A stretch of 6,913 nucleotides of DNA from Synergistaceae bacterium UBA1037 (GCA_002316795.1 DCEE01000017.1:103325-110237); one strand, 5' to 3'; positions 1 through 6,660 are shown, counted from the stretch's first letter. Numbers and translations: made by a program. The notes: generated by a model from the sequence alone, not told the origin.

Positions 1-13
1 GCCATTGCTCAGC

Positions 14-32
14 GGCCGGTGATTTTCCGGCC
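14..32 (-). terminator. GC-rich hairpin just past the crotonase stop
   Basis: Five bases after the crotonase TGA, the minus strand carries GGCCGG, a 7-nt loop (AAAATCA) and CCGGCC, a perfect 6-bp all-GC stem. It is placed where a terminator would be expected. No T-run follows in the 13 bases left before the window edge, so it does not meet the usual intrinsic-terminator pattern. It could be a weak or Rho-assisted stop, a 3'-end stabilising hairpin, or chance. Confidence 0.3.
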
Positions 33-36
33 TCTT

Positions 37-822
37 TCATCTCCCCTTAAACACCGGCTTTTCCTTTTTGAAAAATGCATCGACTGCGTTTTTGTGATCC
101 TCGGTCTGTATGCACTGTGCCTGGAGGAGGGCTTCCTGCTCCATCAGCTGATCCAGCGTCATTGCGTCTGAGCCGTTGATCAGCGCTTTTGCCAGCCTGT
201 GAGCTATGGGAGGTCCCTGAGCGATTTTTTCCGCAACCTTCATGACCTCTTCATATAAGCTCCCAGCGGGGAATGTCATGTTGACTATGCCGATATCTTT
301 CGCCTCCCCGGCGCTGATGTTCCGTCCGGTCAAGACCAGTTCCTTTGCCTTTTGAAGTCCTACCAGTCTCGGAAGGGCATAAAGCCCTCCGAGGTCGGGG
401 ATAAGACCCACATTTGCAAATGCCATTCCGAACTTCGCATCTTCAGAAGCGATTATCATGTCCGCGTGGAGTGCGATGCAGAAACCTGCTCCTACAGCAT
501 AGCCGTTTACCGCCGCTATGGTAGGCTTGGCCATTTCCGCAAACCGTCTGACCCATGGAGCAAACCTTCTCATGTAAAAATAGCCTTCGTTTGCGCCAAA
601 TCCTTCTGAAAACCTCTTAAGGTCCCCACCCGCGCAAAAGGCCCTCCCGGTGCCTGTAAGCACTACAGCCCTGACGGAACTGTCCCGCTCAACATCTGCT
701 GTCGCCTCGCAGAGTTCCTCAAAGAGTCGGCTTTCAAGGGCGTTCATCGTCGCGGGTGAATTCAGCCTTATCACAGCGACATTCGAATCTTTTATAATTT
801 CTATCTTATCGTACCCTGACAT
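37..822 (-). CDS. Crotonase-family acyl-CoA isomerase/hydratase (isomerase-type active site)
   Basis: This 261-residue protein has the normal length and motifs of the enoyl-CoA hydratase/isomerase (crotonase) superfamily, soluble enzymes acting on acyl-CoA thioesters. The first oxyanion-hole loop is AFCAGGDL (61-68) and the second is NGYAVGAGF (106-114). The two glutamates used by classical enoyl-CoA hydratase (rat E144 and E164) align by eye with Cys115 and Phe135, so water addition by the standard mechanism looks unlikely. The segment FGMAFANVGLIPDLGG (131-146) instead resembles PaaG-type isomerases, where the Asp of IPDxGG (here Asp143) is catalytic. A delta3,delta2-enoyl-CoA or ring-opening type isomerase is therefore the better guess; the substrate is unknown. 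The start at 822 is chosen because GGGGAGG lies 6 nt upstream and homology begins there; the frame is open further upstream, but that part overlaps cysK and resembles nothing. The cysK stop is 38 bp upstream. Confidence 0.9.
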   Translation of the reverse strand: MSGYDKIEIIKDSNVAVIRLNSPATMNALESRLFEELCEATADVERDSSVRAVVLTGTGRAFCAGGDLKRFSEGFGANEGYFYMRRFAPWVRRFAEMAKPTIAAVNGYAVGAGFCIALHADMIIASEDAKFGMAFANVGLIPDLGGLYALPRLVGLQKAKELVLTGRNISAGEAKDIGIVNMTFPAGSLYEEVMKVAEKIAQGPPIAHRLAKALINGSDAMTLDQLMEQEALLQAQCIQTEDHKNAVDAFFKKEKPVFKGR

Positions 823-828
823 CTCATT

Positions 829-835
829 CCTCCCC
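829..835 (-). promoter_or_regulatory. Ribosome-binding site that sets the crotonase start
   Basis: The minus strand reads GGGGAGG, then AATGAG, then ATG at 822. This strong Shine-Dalgarno match with 6-nt spacing supports the 261-residue product over a 326-residue version starting at 1017 inside cysK. Confidence 0.75.
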
Positions 836-860
836 GGCAGTGTGGATCGGTCCCTGACTC

Positions 861-1778
861 CTATGCCGAAAAAATACTCAGATACTTGTCTCCTCTGTCG
901 GGCTGGACCGTGACCACGATGCTCTCCTTCGGCAGTTTTTTTGCCTCCTGCAGCGCCGCCCATACGTTTGCACCCGTTGATATCCCGCTGAAAAGCCCCT
1001 CTTCGGATGCCAGCCACTTTGCTGTCCTGAGGGCGTCTTCGTCACTTGCCCTTTCATAGGCTGTGACCACGCTCCTGTCGAGATTTTTTGGCACAAAGTT
1101 GGCCCCTATCCCCTGAACCTTGTGGGGACCTGCCCTTCCTTCCGTGAGAAGCGGGCTCGAAAGTGGTTCAACAGCAATTATTCTGACATCGGGAAATTCC
1201 CTTCGAAGGACTTTCCCCACACCGCTTACCGTACCGCCTGTTCCAAACCCGGCCACAAAAGCAGCGATTTTTTTGTTTTTTGGAATCTGTCTCATGATCT
1301 CAGGGCCGGTCGTCATCTCATGTGCCCAAGGATTGCCCTCGTTTGAGAATTGGTCCAGCATAAGCGCATTCTTCTCTTTTGAGAGGAACTCGCATGCGGC
1401 ATCGACCGCCCCCTGCATTCCCATGGATGCAGGGGTAAGGAGCAGTTCCGCCCCGAAGGAGGATAATATCGTTCTTCTCTCGACCGACATCGATTCCGGC
1501 ATTGTGAGGACGACCCTAAGTCCCATTGCCCTTCCAAGCAGCGCCAGCCCGATGCCCGTATTGCCGCTTGTAGGCTCTACAAGGACGGTATCGTTCTTCA
1601 GGTCGCCTTTAAGTTCCGCTTTTTTCAGCATTCCCCAGACAGCCCTGTCTTTGATCGAACCTCCGGGGTTGGAGCCTTCGAGCTTTATCCAGACATCTGC
1701 CCCTCCGGTATCCGTTTTAAGCTTATATAGCGGTGTGTTGCCTATAAGGCTCAATATTTCAATATCGTCAATTTTCAT
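861..1778 (-). CDS. cysK: Cysteine synthase (O-acetylserine sulfhydrylase), PLP-dependent
   Basis: A 305-residue fold-type II PLP enzyme expected to make L-cysteine from O-acetylserine and sulfide in the cytoplasm. Visible motifs in order are GNTPL (13-17), NPGGSIKDRA (37-46) with the PLP lysine at Lys43, the substrate loop PTSGNTG (69-75), MPESMSVERR (93-102), QFSNEGNPWAH (143-153) followed by TTGPEI (156-161), the phosphate loop GFGTGGT (177-183), the GIGANFVP segment (223-230), SGISTGAN (264-271) and the C-terminal PDRGDKYLS (293-301). Length and ends are normal, and no key residue is missing. The MPESMSVERR...GAELLLTP stretch looks more like CysK than CysM, but the split between these, or from cystathionine beta-synthase-like members, cannot be settled by eye. 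A moderate AGGATGGG site precedes the ATG. The gene sits 28 bp after a thioredoxin-like gene, a plausible source of reductant. Confidence 0.93.
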   Translation of the reverse strand: MKIDDIEILSLIGNTPLYKLKTDTGGADVWIKLEGSNPGGSIKDRAVWGMLKKAELKGDLKNDTVLVEPTSGNTGIGLALLGRAMGLRVVLTMPESMSVERRTILSSFGAELLLTPASMGMQGAVDAACEFLSKEKNALMLDQFSNEGNPWAHEMTTGPEIMRQIPKNKKIAAFVAGFGTGGTVSGVGKVLRREFPDVRIIAVEPLSSPLLTEGRAGPHKVQGIGANFVPKNLDRSVVTAYERASDEDALRTAKWLASEEGLFSGISTGANVWAALQEAKKLPKESIVVTVQPDRGDKYLSIFSA

Positions 1779-1806
1779 CTAAACCCATCCTGTCTTTTCA
1801 GATCTC

Positions 1807-2067
1807 TTATTCTGCTGCCCTTTCAAAGACAGCCCTTACCTTATCCTCGTCAACAGCTCCCTCATGTACCTTTTCGTCTCCTACAAAAAAGCATGGCACG
1901 TAGAAGTAATCACACTTATCTGCCTCATCCGGCTGCAGTTTTTCGTCGATCATCACAAAAGGTATTTCTTTGTATTCCGGGTTGGAGGCCAGAAGCGACG
2001 ATATGATCTTCCTCGCCTTTGCACAGTGAGGACAGCTTTCAAACATGAACATTTTAATTTCTTTCAT
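1807..2067 (-). CDS. Small CPHC thioredoxin/glutaredoxin-like protein
   Basis: This 86-residue cytoplasmic protein has a minimal thioredoxin fold, the size of a glutaredoxin. After a first beta strand (KEIKMFMF, 2-9), the redox motif is Cys12-Pro-His-Cys15, followed by helix AKARKIISSLL. The cis-proline loop is YVPCFFV (56-62) with Pro58, and FFVGDEKVHEGAVDEDKVRAVF forms the final strands and helix. CPHC is the DsbA-type active-site dipeptide, but the absence of a signal peptide and the small size argue for an intracellular thiol reductase or glutaredoxin-like role. Two further cysteines occur: Cys52, and Cys59 directly after the cis-proline, a position that is usually Thr in thioredoxins. 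The gene has a near-ideal ribosome-binding site and lies directly before cysK, suggesting a role in thiol or sulfur metabolism. The substrate and electron donor are not evident. Confidence 0.88.
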   Translation of the reverse strand: MKEIKMFMFESCPHCAKARKIISSLLASNPEYKEIPFVMIDEKLQPDEADKCDYFYVPCFFVGDEKVHEGAVDEDKVRAVFERAAE

Positions 2068-2073
2068 TGGGAG

Positions 2074-2080
2074 ACCTCCT
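2074..2080 (-). promoter_or_regulatory. Consensus Shine-Dalgarno of the thioredoxin-like gene
   Basis: The minus strand reads AGGAGGT followed by 6 nt (CTCCCA) and the ATG at 2067. It is one of the two strongest ribosome-binding sites in the window (the other precedes the cyclase) and suggests this small protein is made at a high level relative to its neighbours. Confidence 0.75.
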
Positions 2081-2104
2081 AATATGGGTTTAAAAAATTG
2101 TCGG

Positions 2105-2563
2105 TCAGTTGTGTATGACTATGTATAAATTGAGCCAGAAGGCAAAACATCCCCACAGGATGTATGGTATGAGAAGCACCGCAGCAAGCCTGTCATGTCT
2201 GTTGAAGACCGCGGCAGTCCAAAGCACGGCGAAGATCAGAAGGAATAAATTGACCAGGCCTGCGTTAGTTTCCATGAAGTAAAAAAAGCCCCAGCTCCAG
2301 GTCAGGTTGAGGATAAGCTGGACAAAATAGGGTATCAGCACACCGGCACTGGCTCTGTTCACGACCCTGTACGCGGAATATCCCATCAGCGCATAAAGGA
2401 ACGTCCAGACTATCGGAAAGGCTATATTGGGAGGCGTCAGAGATGATCTTGACAGTTCACTGTACCAGAGCATGGAGCTCTCGTTCATAGCCCTGCCGCC
2501 GATAAATGCAACAGCAAACGAAAGACCCTCCCAGAATAAAAGGGAACGGAATACCCTCTTCAT
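2105..2563 (-). CDS. tspO: TspO/MBR family (translocator protein) membrane protein
   Basis: A 152-residue, very hydrophobic protein with the five membrane helices of the TspO/MBR (peripheral benzodiazepine receptor) family, roughly at 5-25, 48-68, 73-97, 102-120 and 126-149. Family marks are WYSEL (33-37), TPP (43-45), FPIVWTFLYALMG (49-61), the aromatic third helix LNLTWSWGFF (85-94), and PYILWGCFAFWLN (133-145). Bacterial TspO proteins bind porphyrins and related ligands and have been tied to tetrapyrrole handling and oxidative or stress signalling; the precise job is unsettled even in studied species. The length is normal and no motif is lost. The start lies only 6 bp after the stop of the upstream cyclase gene, and its AAGGTGA-type ribosome-binding site (2574-2580) is inside that gene's last codons with a rather long 10-nt spacer, so translation is probably coupled. 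Confidence 0.93.
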   Translation of the reverse strand: MKRVFRSLLFWEGLSFAVAFIGGRAMNESSMLWYSELSRSSLTPPNIAFPIVWTFLYALMGYSAYRVVNRASAGVLIPYFVQLILNLTWSWGFFYFMETNAGLVNLFLLIFAVLWTAAVFNRHDRLAAVLLIPYILWGCFAFWLNLYIVIHN

Positions 2564-2569
2564 CCTGAT

Positions 2570-5500
2570 TTATTCACCTTTCCCCTCCGACGACTCTATG
2601 AGACGCCTCTTGCTTATTTCGTCCGCGACAAAGTATGCCACGGATTCAAGGACATACATGTCTCCCTTGTATCTTCTGGGTGTATCGACTCCGAGAAATC
2701 CCCAAAATTTTCCTTTTATCGTTATCGGTATGGCATACATCTCCTCTATCCCCTGGACCGCGAGCCTTTCGTACTCTTCAGGATAGGTCTCCCTGAACTC
2801 AGAAATATCCTTTAGGAAGACTGTTTCCTGTTTCGTGAATGCTTTTTGCCACAGGGGTGACCTGTACAGCGGAAAATGCTGAAGGTTGCCTATTGCGGGT
2901 GCAACTCCTTCCGCAAGCCACTCGTTGGTCATGCTTATCGTGCGCCCGTCATCGTTGATCCTCATCATATAGCTCCTGTCGGCTTTGTAAAGCTCAGCTA
3001 CGCGCCTGAGGATAACGTTCATCGACTCTTCGAGGTCTGTTGCATAAGCCATCTCGCCGATCCCCTCCAGAAGCGCCTTTTCGATCTTTAGCCTCGAAGA
3101 GAGTATCTTCTGCTGCTGCTCTTTTTCTGTGAGGTTGATAGCCCATTCTATCCTGGCAAGCCTACCGTTCCAGTCAATAAGTTTGTCCTTAAGCATGTAA
3201 TGGTTCCCGGAGTTTTGGTCTGTCCGCTCCCAGATGTAATACTTATCCTTTGAGAGCAGGTCCATAGTACAAAAAGAACAGGGCTTATCCGTCCCGAAGA
3301 AGAACTCATGACACTTCCGGCACCTGAAGTCCCTTCCGGCGATCCAGGGCAGCTCTCTTCCTGCTTTGTTCAGGTAGAGCAGGTCATAATTTTCAGCGTC
3401 ACTTACATAGACTACGTCATCTGTCTCGTCGAGCACAATTTCCCAGTTTTTCATCTGAGATACTTTTTCATTGTAAAGGGCACGCTCCCTTGCCCTGAGG
3501 ACAAATAGGCTTATTGTGTCAGATATGGTCCTGATCGTCTCCTTCTCTTCCTTCGTGAAGATATGTTTCTCCTTTAAATATTCAAATGCAAGGACGGCCC
3601 TTCTCTTTCCCTTTTCAATGATATAGCAGAGCATCGTAGACTTGACGCCGCGCACCCTCATGTGGTCGTTCTCAAGATAATCGGGTATGCCAATATCTGC
3701 GTCCTGACAAAGCAGTATGTCGTTCTCATCGAGTTGGGCCTTTATAGAGGACCACTCATCCGCAAAAAATTTTTTTCCCTCTTTCTTCAACGGGGAGACA
3801 CCCTCGTCGCACCATTCATAGAGTATCTCGTAGTAGGTGTCGTCCTCCGAAAAGACAGAGACATCCATGCGCCCCATCTTGAAAGAGTTGCCTACGAATT
3901 CAAGAAGTATCGGCACTGCTGTATCTACATCATCGTACTGATAAAAGAGCTTGAGGATGTACTCAGCTACGTTTTCCCTGAAGTTCTTCTGAACGAATCC
4001 GTGAGGGACTGCTATCTCAGTCGTGCCCCTTGCCTCGCCAAGTGCAAAGAGACCGCAGCTTTGGACATCATCTGCGTACAGGGTACACTGATCCTTGCCG
4101 CTGCTCTTCGAGAAGTAAAGGGAACTGTCAGCCTTCTGCATCAGTTCATCGTAAGTGCTGCCGTGCCCGGGGTATATTGATACACCTATGCTGCAGGAAA
4201 TTCCCTGTTCTGCATTTTCTGTTCTGAAGGGGCGCTTAAAGGCACTGAGTATCCTTTCCGCCTTGGTCCGGATCACAGCAAGCTCATTTATGTTCGTCAT
4301 GAAAACCACGAACTCATCTCCTCCGACCCTGCCTATTATGTCCGTATCCCTGAAAAGGGACTTAAGGGTATGCGCCAGTTCACTCAGCACTGCATCTCCA
4401 TATAGATGCCCCAGTGTATCGTTCACGCGCTTGAAATTGTCGATGTCGAGCATCATGAATGCTCCCTGGTTCTGATTTGCACTGATATATTCCTCAATAA
4501 GAGCTTTTGTGGAAACCTTATTGTAGAGCTGTGTGAGAGGATCTTTCATGGCACTCTCTTCCGCAGTCTGAAGCTTCCGCTTCTGTTCGTCAATGTCAGA
4601 GAGGATCCCGACTACCTTAAGAGGCCGGCCTGAGCCATCAAATATTGCAGACATAGAGACCTTATACCATCGTGAATCCCCATGCCTGTTGACCGCTTTG
4701 ACTTCCGCATCGCTCTCCGTAAGTCCCTCTCTGAACTCTTCAAACAGGGTGATCAGGCCTTCAGCGTCTTCCTGTGAAAATGCCCCGTAACCTTTCAGGC
4801 TATAAGGAAAATTTTCATAACTGTCGAGAGGATCAAAGAAATCAAGGAAGTTGGAAGAGTGAGAAATAGTGCCTGTCTCTGTGTCCCATTCAAAGAATAT
4901 GACATTAGTAAGTCTCTTTACTATATCGAACTGTTCCTTGTTTACATAGAGTTCTCTGTCTGCCGCCTTGATCCCTGTTATGTCTGAAAATATCGCCACA
5001 ACTTCCCTGGTCTCGTCTTCATTCCTGATATAGTCTATGTTCATGCAGACCCACTTGGGGTCCCCGCTGCCGCTGTTCAGCTTCAGTTCAGTCTCGAAGG
5101 GTTCCTCATTGTCGATCTTGGACCAGAATTCCTCCCTTGCCTCGCGCGGCATCGGTTCCGAGAGTATCTTGAAAATATTGCCCCCGTAATTTCTTTCAAA
5201 CTCCTCTTTTGAACAGCCTATAAGCCTGTAAAAACCTTCATTTGCAGATTTTATCCTCCACTTCTGATCCTCACGGACATAGCGGACTATCCCGCCCGGC
5301 ATGCTTTCATAGATCAGAGAGAGTTCCCTGTTTGTACTTTTTATGATCTCAGAATTTTTCCTGATCGTCCTGAAAAAGAAGAGCATAAATGATCCGAAGA
5401 TGGCAAAAGAGACCATAACGAATAAGATCCCTTTGAAAAAATCACCCGAGGCAGCGGCAAAGACGACATTTTCAGGAACGGAGGTGAGAAGGTAAAGGTC

Positions 5501-6301
5501 AGCCGTTCCTACCGGTATATAGCTGACCACTTTATTCCCGCCTTTGGTGGGATATATAATCTCGCCTGAGAGGCCTTTCTGCATAGCTCCGGCGATAGTC
5601 GCACAGTATTTGCTTCCATCTTCACCTCCGGAGGATGAAGAAAAGAGGTCGGGAAGCGCAACTGCGTCCATGTTGACCTTCGGATTGTCAGACCTGGCTA
5701 TTATTGCTCCGTCTTTTGAAAGCAGGTAACAGTAACCGCCCTGCCCAAAGATGTCGAAAGTGACCAACTCGTTGAGCCTGTCCTGATAGAATCTTGCAGA
5801 GAGGACTCCGATCGCTTTACTGTCGTTTATTATCACCGAGTTGATCGTCAGATATCCGCCCTTTCCGGATCCTGAGATCCTTATGTTGGAATGGATCTGG
5901 TTCTTTGACATTATTCCTTTGAAGTATTCCTGTTCCCCTTTGTTTAAGGGGTTGCCAAAATACATGTTTCCATCCCTGTTTATGAGGTAGAGCGCGCCAA
6001 AACCTGTAAAACGGTTCTGCTCCCTGATAAACCTGATAGCCTCGGGAGAGTTGAGCTCGGGGGTAAGCCTGCCCAGCGTCATTGATATACTGGTGACAAA
6101 ATCCCTGTTTATGAGAAGATTCTGCCTTAGCAGCGCAATGTTTCTTTTTTCGACATCGCGGATAGAGGCAAGTATTTCTGCTTTGACCTGATCATAGGTA
6201 CTGTTCATAAATACCAGTGAAGAGACGATAAATATAAAGGCGGCAGCCATTGCTGCGGAGACTATCTTTTTTCTGTCCTGTAACTCTTTTTTCTCCACCA
6301 C
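2570..6301 (-). CDS. Membrane-bound multi-sensor diguanylate cyclase (Cache-PAS-PAS-GGDEF-GAF-PAS-GAF)
   Basis: A 1243-residue inner-membrane sensor predicted to make cyclic di-GMP from two GTP. Layout by eye: membrane helix 13-33; an extracytoplasmic, probably double-Cache, domain 34-287; membrane helix 288-310; PAS 325-445; PAS 456-575; GGDEF 583-742; GAF-like 775-940; PAS 950-1060 with four cysteines (C994, C997, C1008, C1011); GAF 1075-1232. The GGDEF domain looks fully active: DPLTQLYNK (587-595), metal ligand Asp619 in DIDNFK, substrate-contacting Asn627 and Asp636, and an intact GGDEF at 660-664. An RxxD product-inhibition site (R651-D654) lies five residues before it, so feedback inhibition by cyclic di-GMP is expected. 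No EAL or HD-GYP domain is present. About 480 residues follow the cyclase, whereas GGDEF domains usually end a protein or precede EAL. The start is GTG, with a second GTG next to it. The ligand of each sensor domain is unknown. Confidence 0.92.
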   Translation of the reverse strand: MVEKKELQDRKKIVSAAMAAAFIFIVSSLVFMNSTYDQVKAEILASIRDVEKRNIALLRQNLLINRDFVTSISMTLGRLTPELNSPEAIRFIREQNRFTGFGALYLINRDGNMYFGNPLNKGEQEYFKGIMSKNQIHSNIRISGSGKGGYLTINSVIINDSKAIGVLSARFYQDRLNELVTFDIFGQGGYCYLLSKDGAIIARSDNPKVNMDAVALPDLFSSSSGGEDGSKYCATIAGAMQKGLSGEIIYPTKGGNKVVSYIPVGTADLYLLTSVPENVVFAAASGDFFKGILFVMVSFAIFGSFMLFFFRTIRKNSEIIKSTNRELSLIYESMPGGIVRYVREDQKWRIKSANEGFYRLIGCSKEEFERNYGGNIFKILSEPMPREAREEFWSKIDNEEPFETELKLNSGSGDPKWVCMNIDYIRNEDETREVVAIFSDITGIKAADRELYVNKEQFDIVKRLTNVIFFEWDTETGTISHSSNFLDFFDPLDSYENFPYSLKGYGAFSQEDAEGLITLFEEFREGLTESDAEVKAVNRHGDSRWYKVSMSAIFDGSGRPLKVVGILSDIDEQKRKLQTAEESAMKDPLTQLYNKVSTKALIEEYISANQNQGAFMMLDIDNFKRVNDTLGHLYGDAVLSELAHTLKSLFRDTDIIGRVGGDEFVVFMTNINELAVIRTKAERILSAFKRPFRTENAEQGISCSIGVSIYPGHGSTYDELMQKADSSLYFSKSSGKDQCTLYADDVQSCGLFALGEARGTTEIAVPHGFVQKNFRENVAEYILKLFYQYDDVDTAVPILLEFVGNSFKMGRMDVSVFSEDDTYYEILYEWCDEGVSPLKKEGKKFFADEWSSIKAQLDENDILLCQDADIGIPDYLENDHMRVRGVKSTMLCYIIEKGKRRAVLAFEYLKEKHIFTKEEKETIRTISDTISLFVLRARERALYNEKVSQMKNWEIVLDETDDVVYVSDAENYDLLYLNKAGRELPWIAGRDFRCRKCHEFFFGTDKPCSFCTMDLLSKDKYYIWERTDQNSGNHYMLKDKLIDWNGRLARIEWAINLTEKEQQQKILSSRLKIEKALLEGIGEMAYATDLEESMNVILRRVAELYKADRSYMMRINDDGRTISMTNEWLAEGVAPAIGNLQHFPLYRSPLWQKAFTKQETVFLKDISEFRETYPEEYERLAVQGIEEMYAIPITIKGKFWGFLGVDTPRRYKGDMYVLESVAYFVADEISKRRLIESSEGKGE

Positions 6302-6305
6302 TCAG

Positions 6306-6315
6306 ACCTCCTCCC
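6306..6315 (-). promoter_or_regulatory. Ribosome-binding site of the cyclase gene (two adjacent GTG starts)
   Basis: The minus strand reads GGGAGGAGGT, then CTGA, then GTG GTG. The AGGAGG core is 5 nt from the first GTG (6301) and 8 nt from the second (6298). The second spacing is nearer the usual optimum, so the protein may really start one codon later. Confidence 0.7.
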
Positions 6316-6338
6316 GGATTTTTGCACAGAGAGTACAC

Positions 6339-6372
6339 AAAAACGAGCCCCTGAGATATTACTCAAACGCTC
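6339..6372 (-). terminator. Terminator-like hairpin in the cyclase leader (possible attenuator)
   Basis: On the minus strand GAGC (6372-6369) pairs with GCTC (6348-6345). Inside it are one G-G mismatch, two T-G wobbles and a second 4-bp block, TGAG with CTCA, closed by a 6-nt loop (TAATAT). The stem is followed directly by G and five T residues (6343-6339). This is the shape of an intrinsic terminator and it ends about 37 nt before the GTG start. If the promoter is further upstream, it would act as an attenuator or leader terminator. The imperfect stem makes its strength uncertain. Confidence 0.4.
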
Positions 6373-6463
6373 AACATCTGACACTTATATAAAATTTGAA
6401 ATAACGCGCATTACAGGAAGCCTGCTTTGCAAAAAACCGAAAGCTGAAACAGTTACAATTTGT

Positions 6464-6469
6464 ATTATA
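6464..6469 (-). promoter_or_regulatory. Possible -10 box for the cyclase operon
   Basis: A perfect TATAAT occurs on the minus strand in the AT-rich gap, which would give a leader of roughly 155 nt. The hexamer 17 nt upstream (TATGTA) is a poor -35 match and no TGn extension is present. In such AT-rich DNA a chance match is quite possible. Confidence 0.25.
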
Positions 6470-6496
6470 AATCTTTTTGTTGTAATTACATAATCT

Positions 6497-6577
6497 AATT
6501 TCAACAAGATCAGAATGAGCATGCTCGCATCAAACTAAATCCAGATATTATTTTGCTATTGATTTTAAATTTCAACA
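6497..6577 (+). repeat. Pair of 10-bp direct repeats (AATTTCAACA)
   Basis: AATTTCAACA occurs at 6497-6506 and again at 6568-6577, 71 bp apart start to start. The second copy overlaps the dyad TTCAACATT-AG-AATGTTTGAA (6571-6591), whose arms match except for one extra T. The 2-nt spacer is too short for an RNA hairpin, so a protein-binding site is more natural. Both could be chance in AT-rich DNA. Confidence 0.3.
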
Positions 6578-6622
6578 TTAGAATGTTTGAAAGCAATGAA
6601 CTTTTAGTGCCGTCATTAAAAT

Positions 6623-6660
6623 TTTGGCAGCACTAACTTTATCGGTCAGGTGCTGCCAAA
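6623..6660 (-). terminator. Perfect 11-bp inverted repeat, probable yqeB terminator
   Basis: On the minus strand TTTGGCAGCAC (6660-6650) and GTGCTGCCAAA (6633-6623) are perfect complements separated by a 16-nt loop, 59 nt past the yqeB stop. ATTTTAATG follows the stem, a short T-tract only. The position and long stem suit transcription termination after yqeB. The poor T-run leaves room for an operator or other dyad site. Confidence 0.5.

Noticed and set aside
823..1017. N-terminal extension of the crotonase to a start at 1017 (326 residues)
   Set aside because: The extra 65 residues overlap the end of cysK in another frame, have no family resemblance, and a strong ribosome-binding site sits right before the ATG at 822.
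1120..1782. 220-codon open frame on the plus strand
   Set aside because: It lies wholly opposite cysK, has a low-complexity Ser/Pro/Leu-rich composition typical of antisense frames, and matches no known family.
2091..2125. Terminator after tspO, suggested by a T6 run on the minus strand just past its stop
   Set aside because: The only stem before the T-run is a 4-bp GTCA/TGAC pairing with a large loop, too weak to support termination.
3662..4180. 172-codon open frame on the plus strand
   Set aside because: It is antisense to the well-supported cyclase gene and shows no domain or credible ribosome-binding site.
6410..6450. Cyclic di-GMP (GEMM) riboswitch in the cyclase leader, suggested by GCAAAGC on the minus strand
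   Set aside because: Only the GCAAAGC heptamer matches. The preceding GGGAC-type junction, the first stem and the tetraloop receptor of the GEMM consensus are not visible.
6510..6578. 22-codon minus-strand frame upstream of the cyclase (possible leader peptide)
   Set aside because: No Shine-Dalgarno before its ATG and an AT-driven Lys/Ile composition; it carries no run of a regulatory amino acid.
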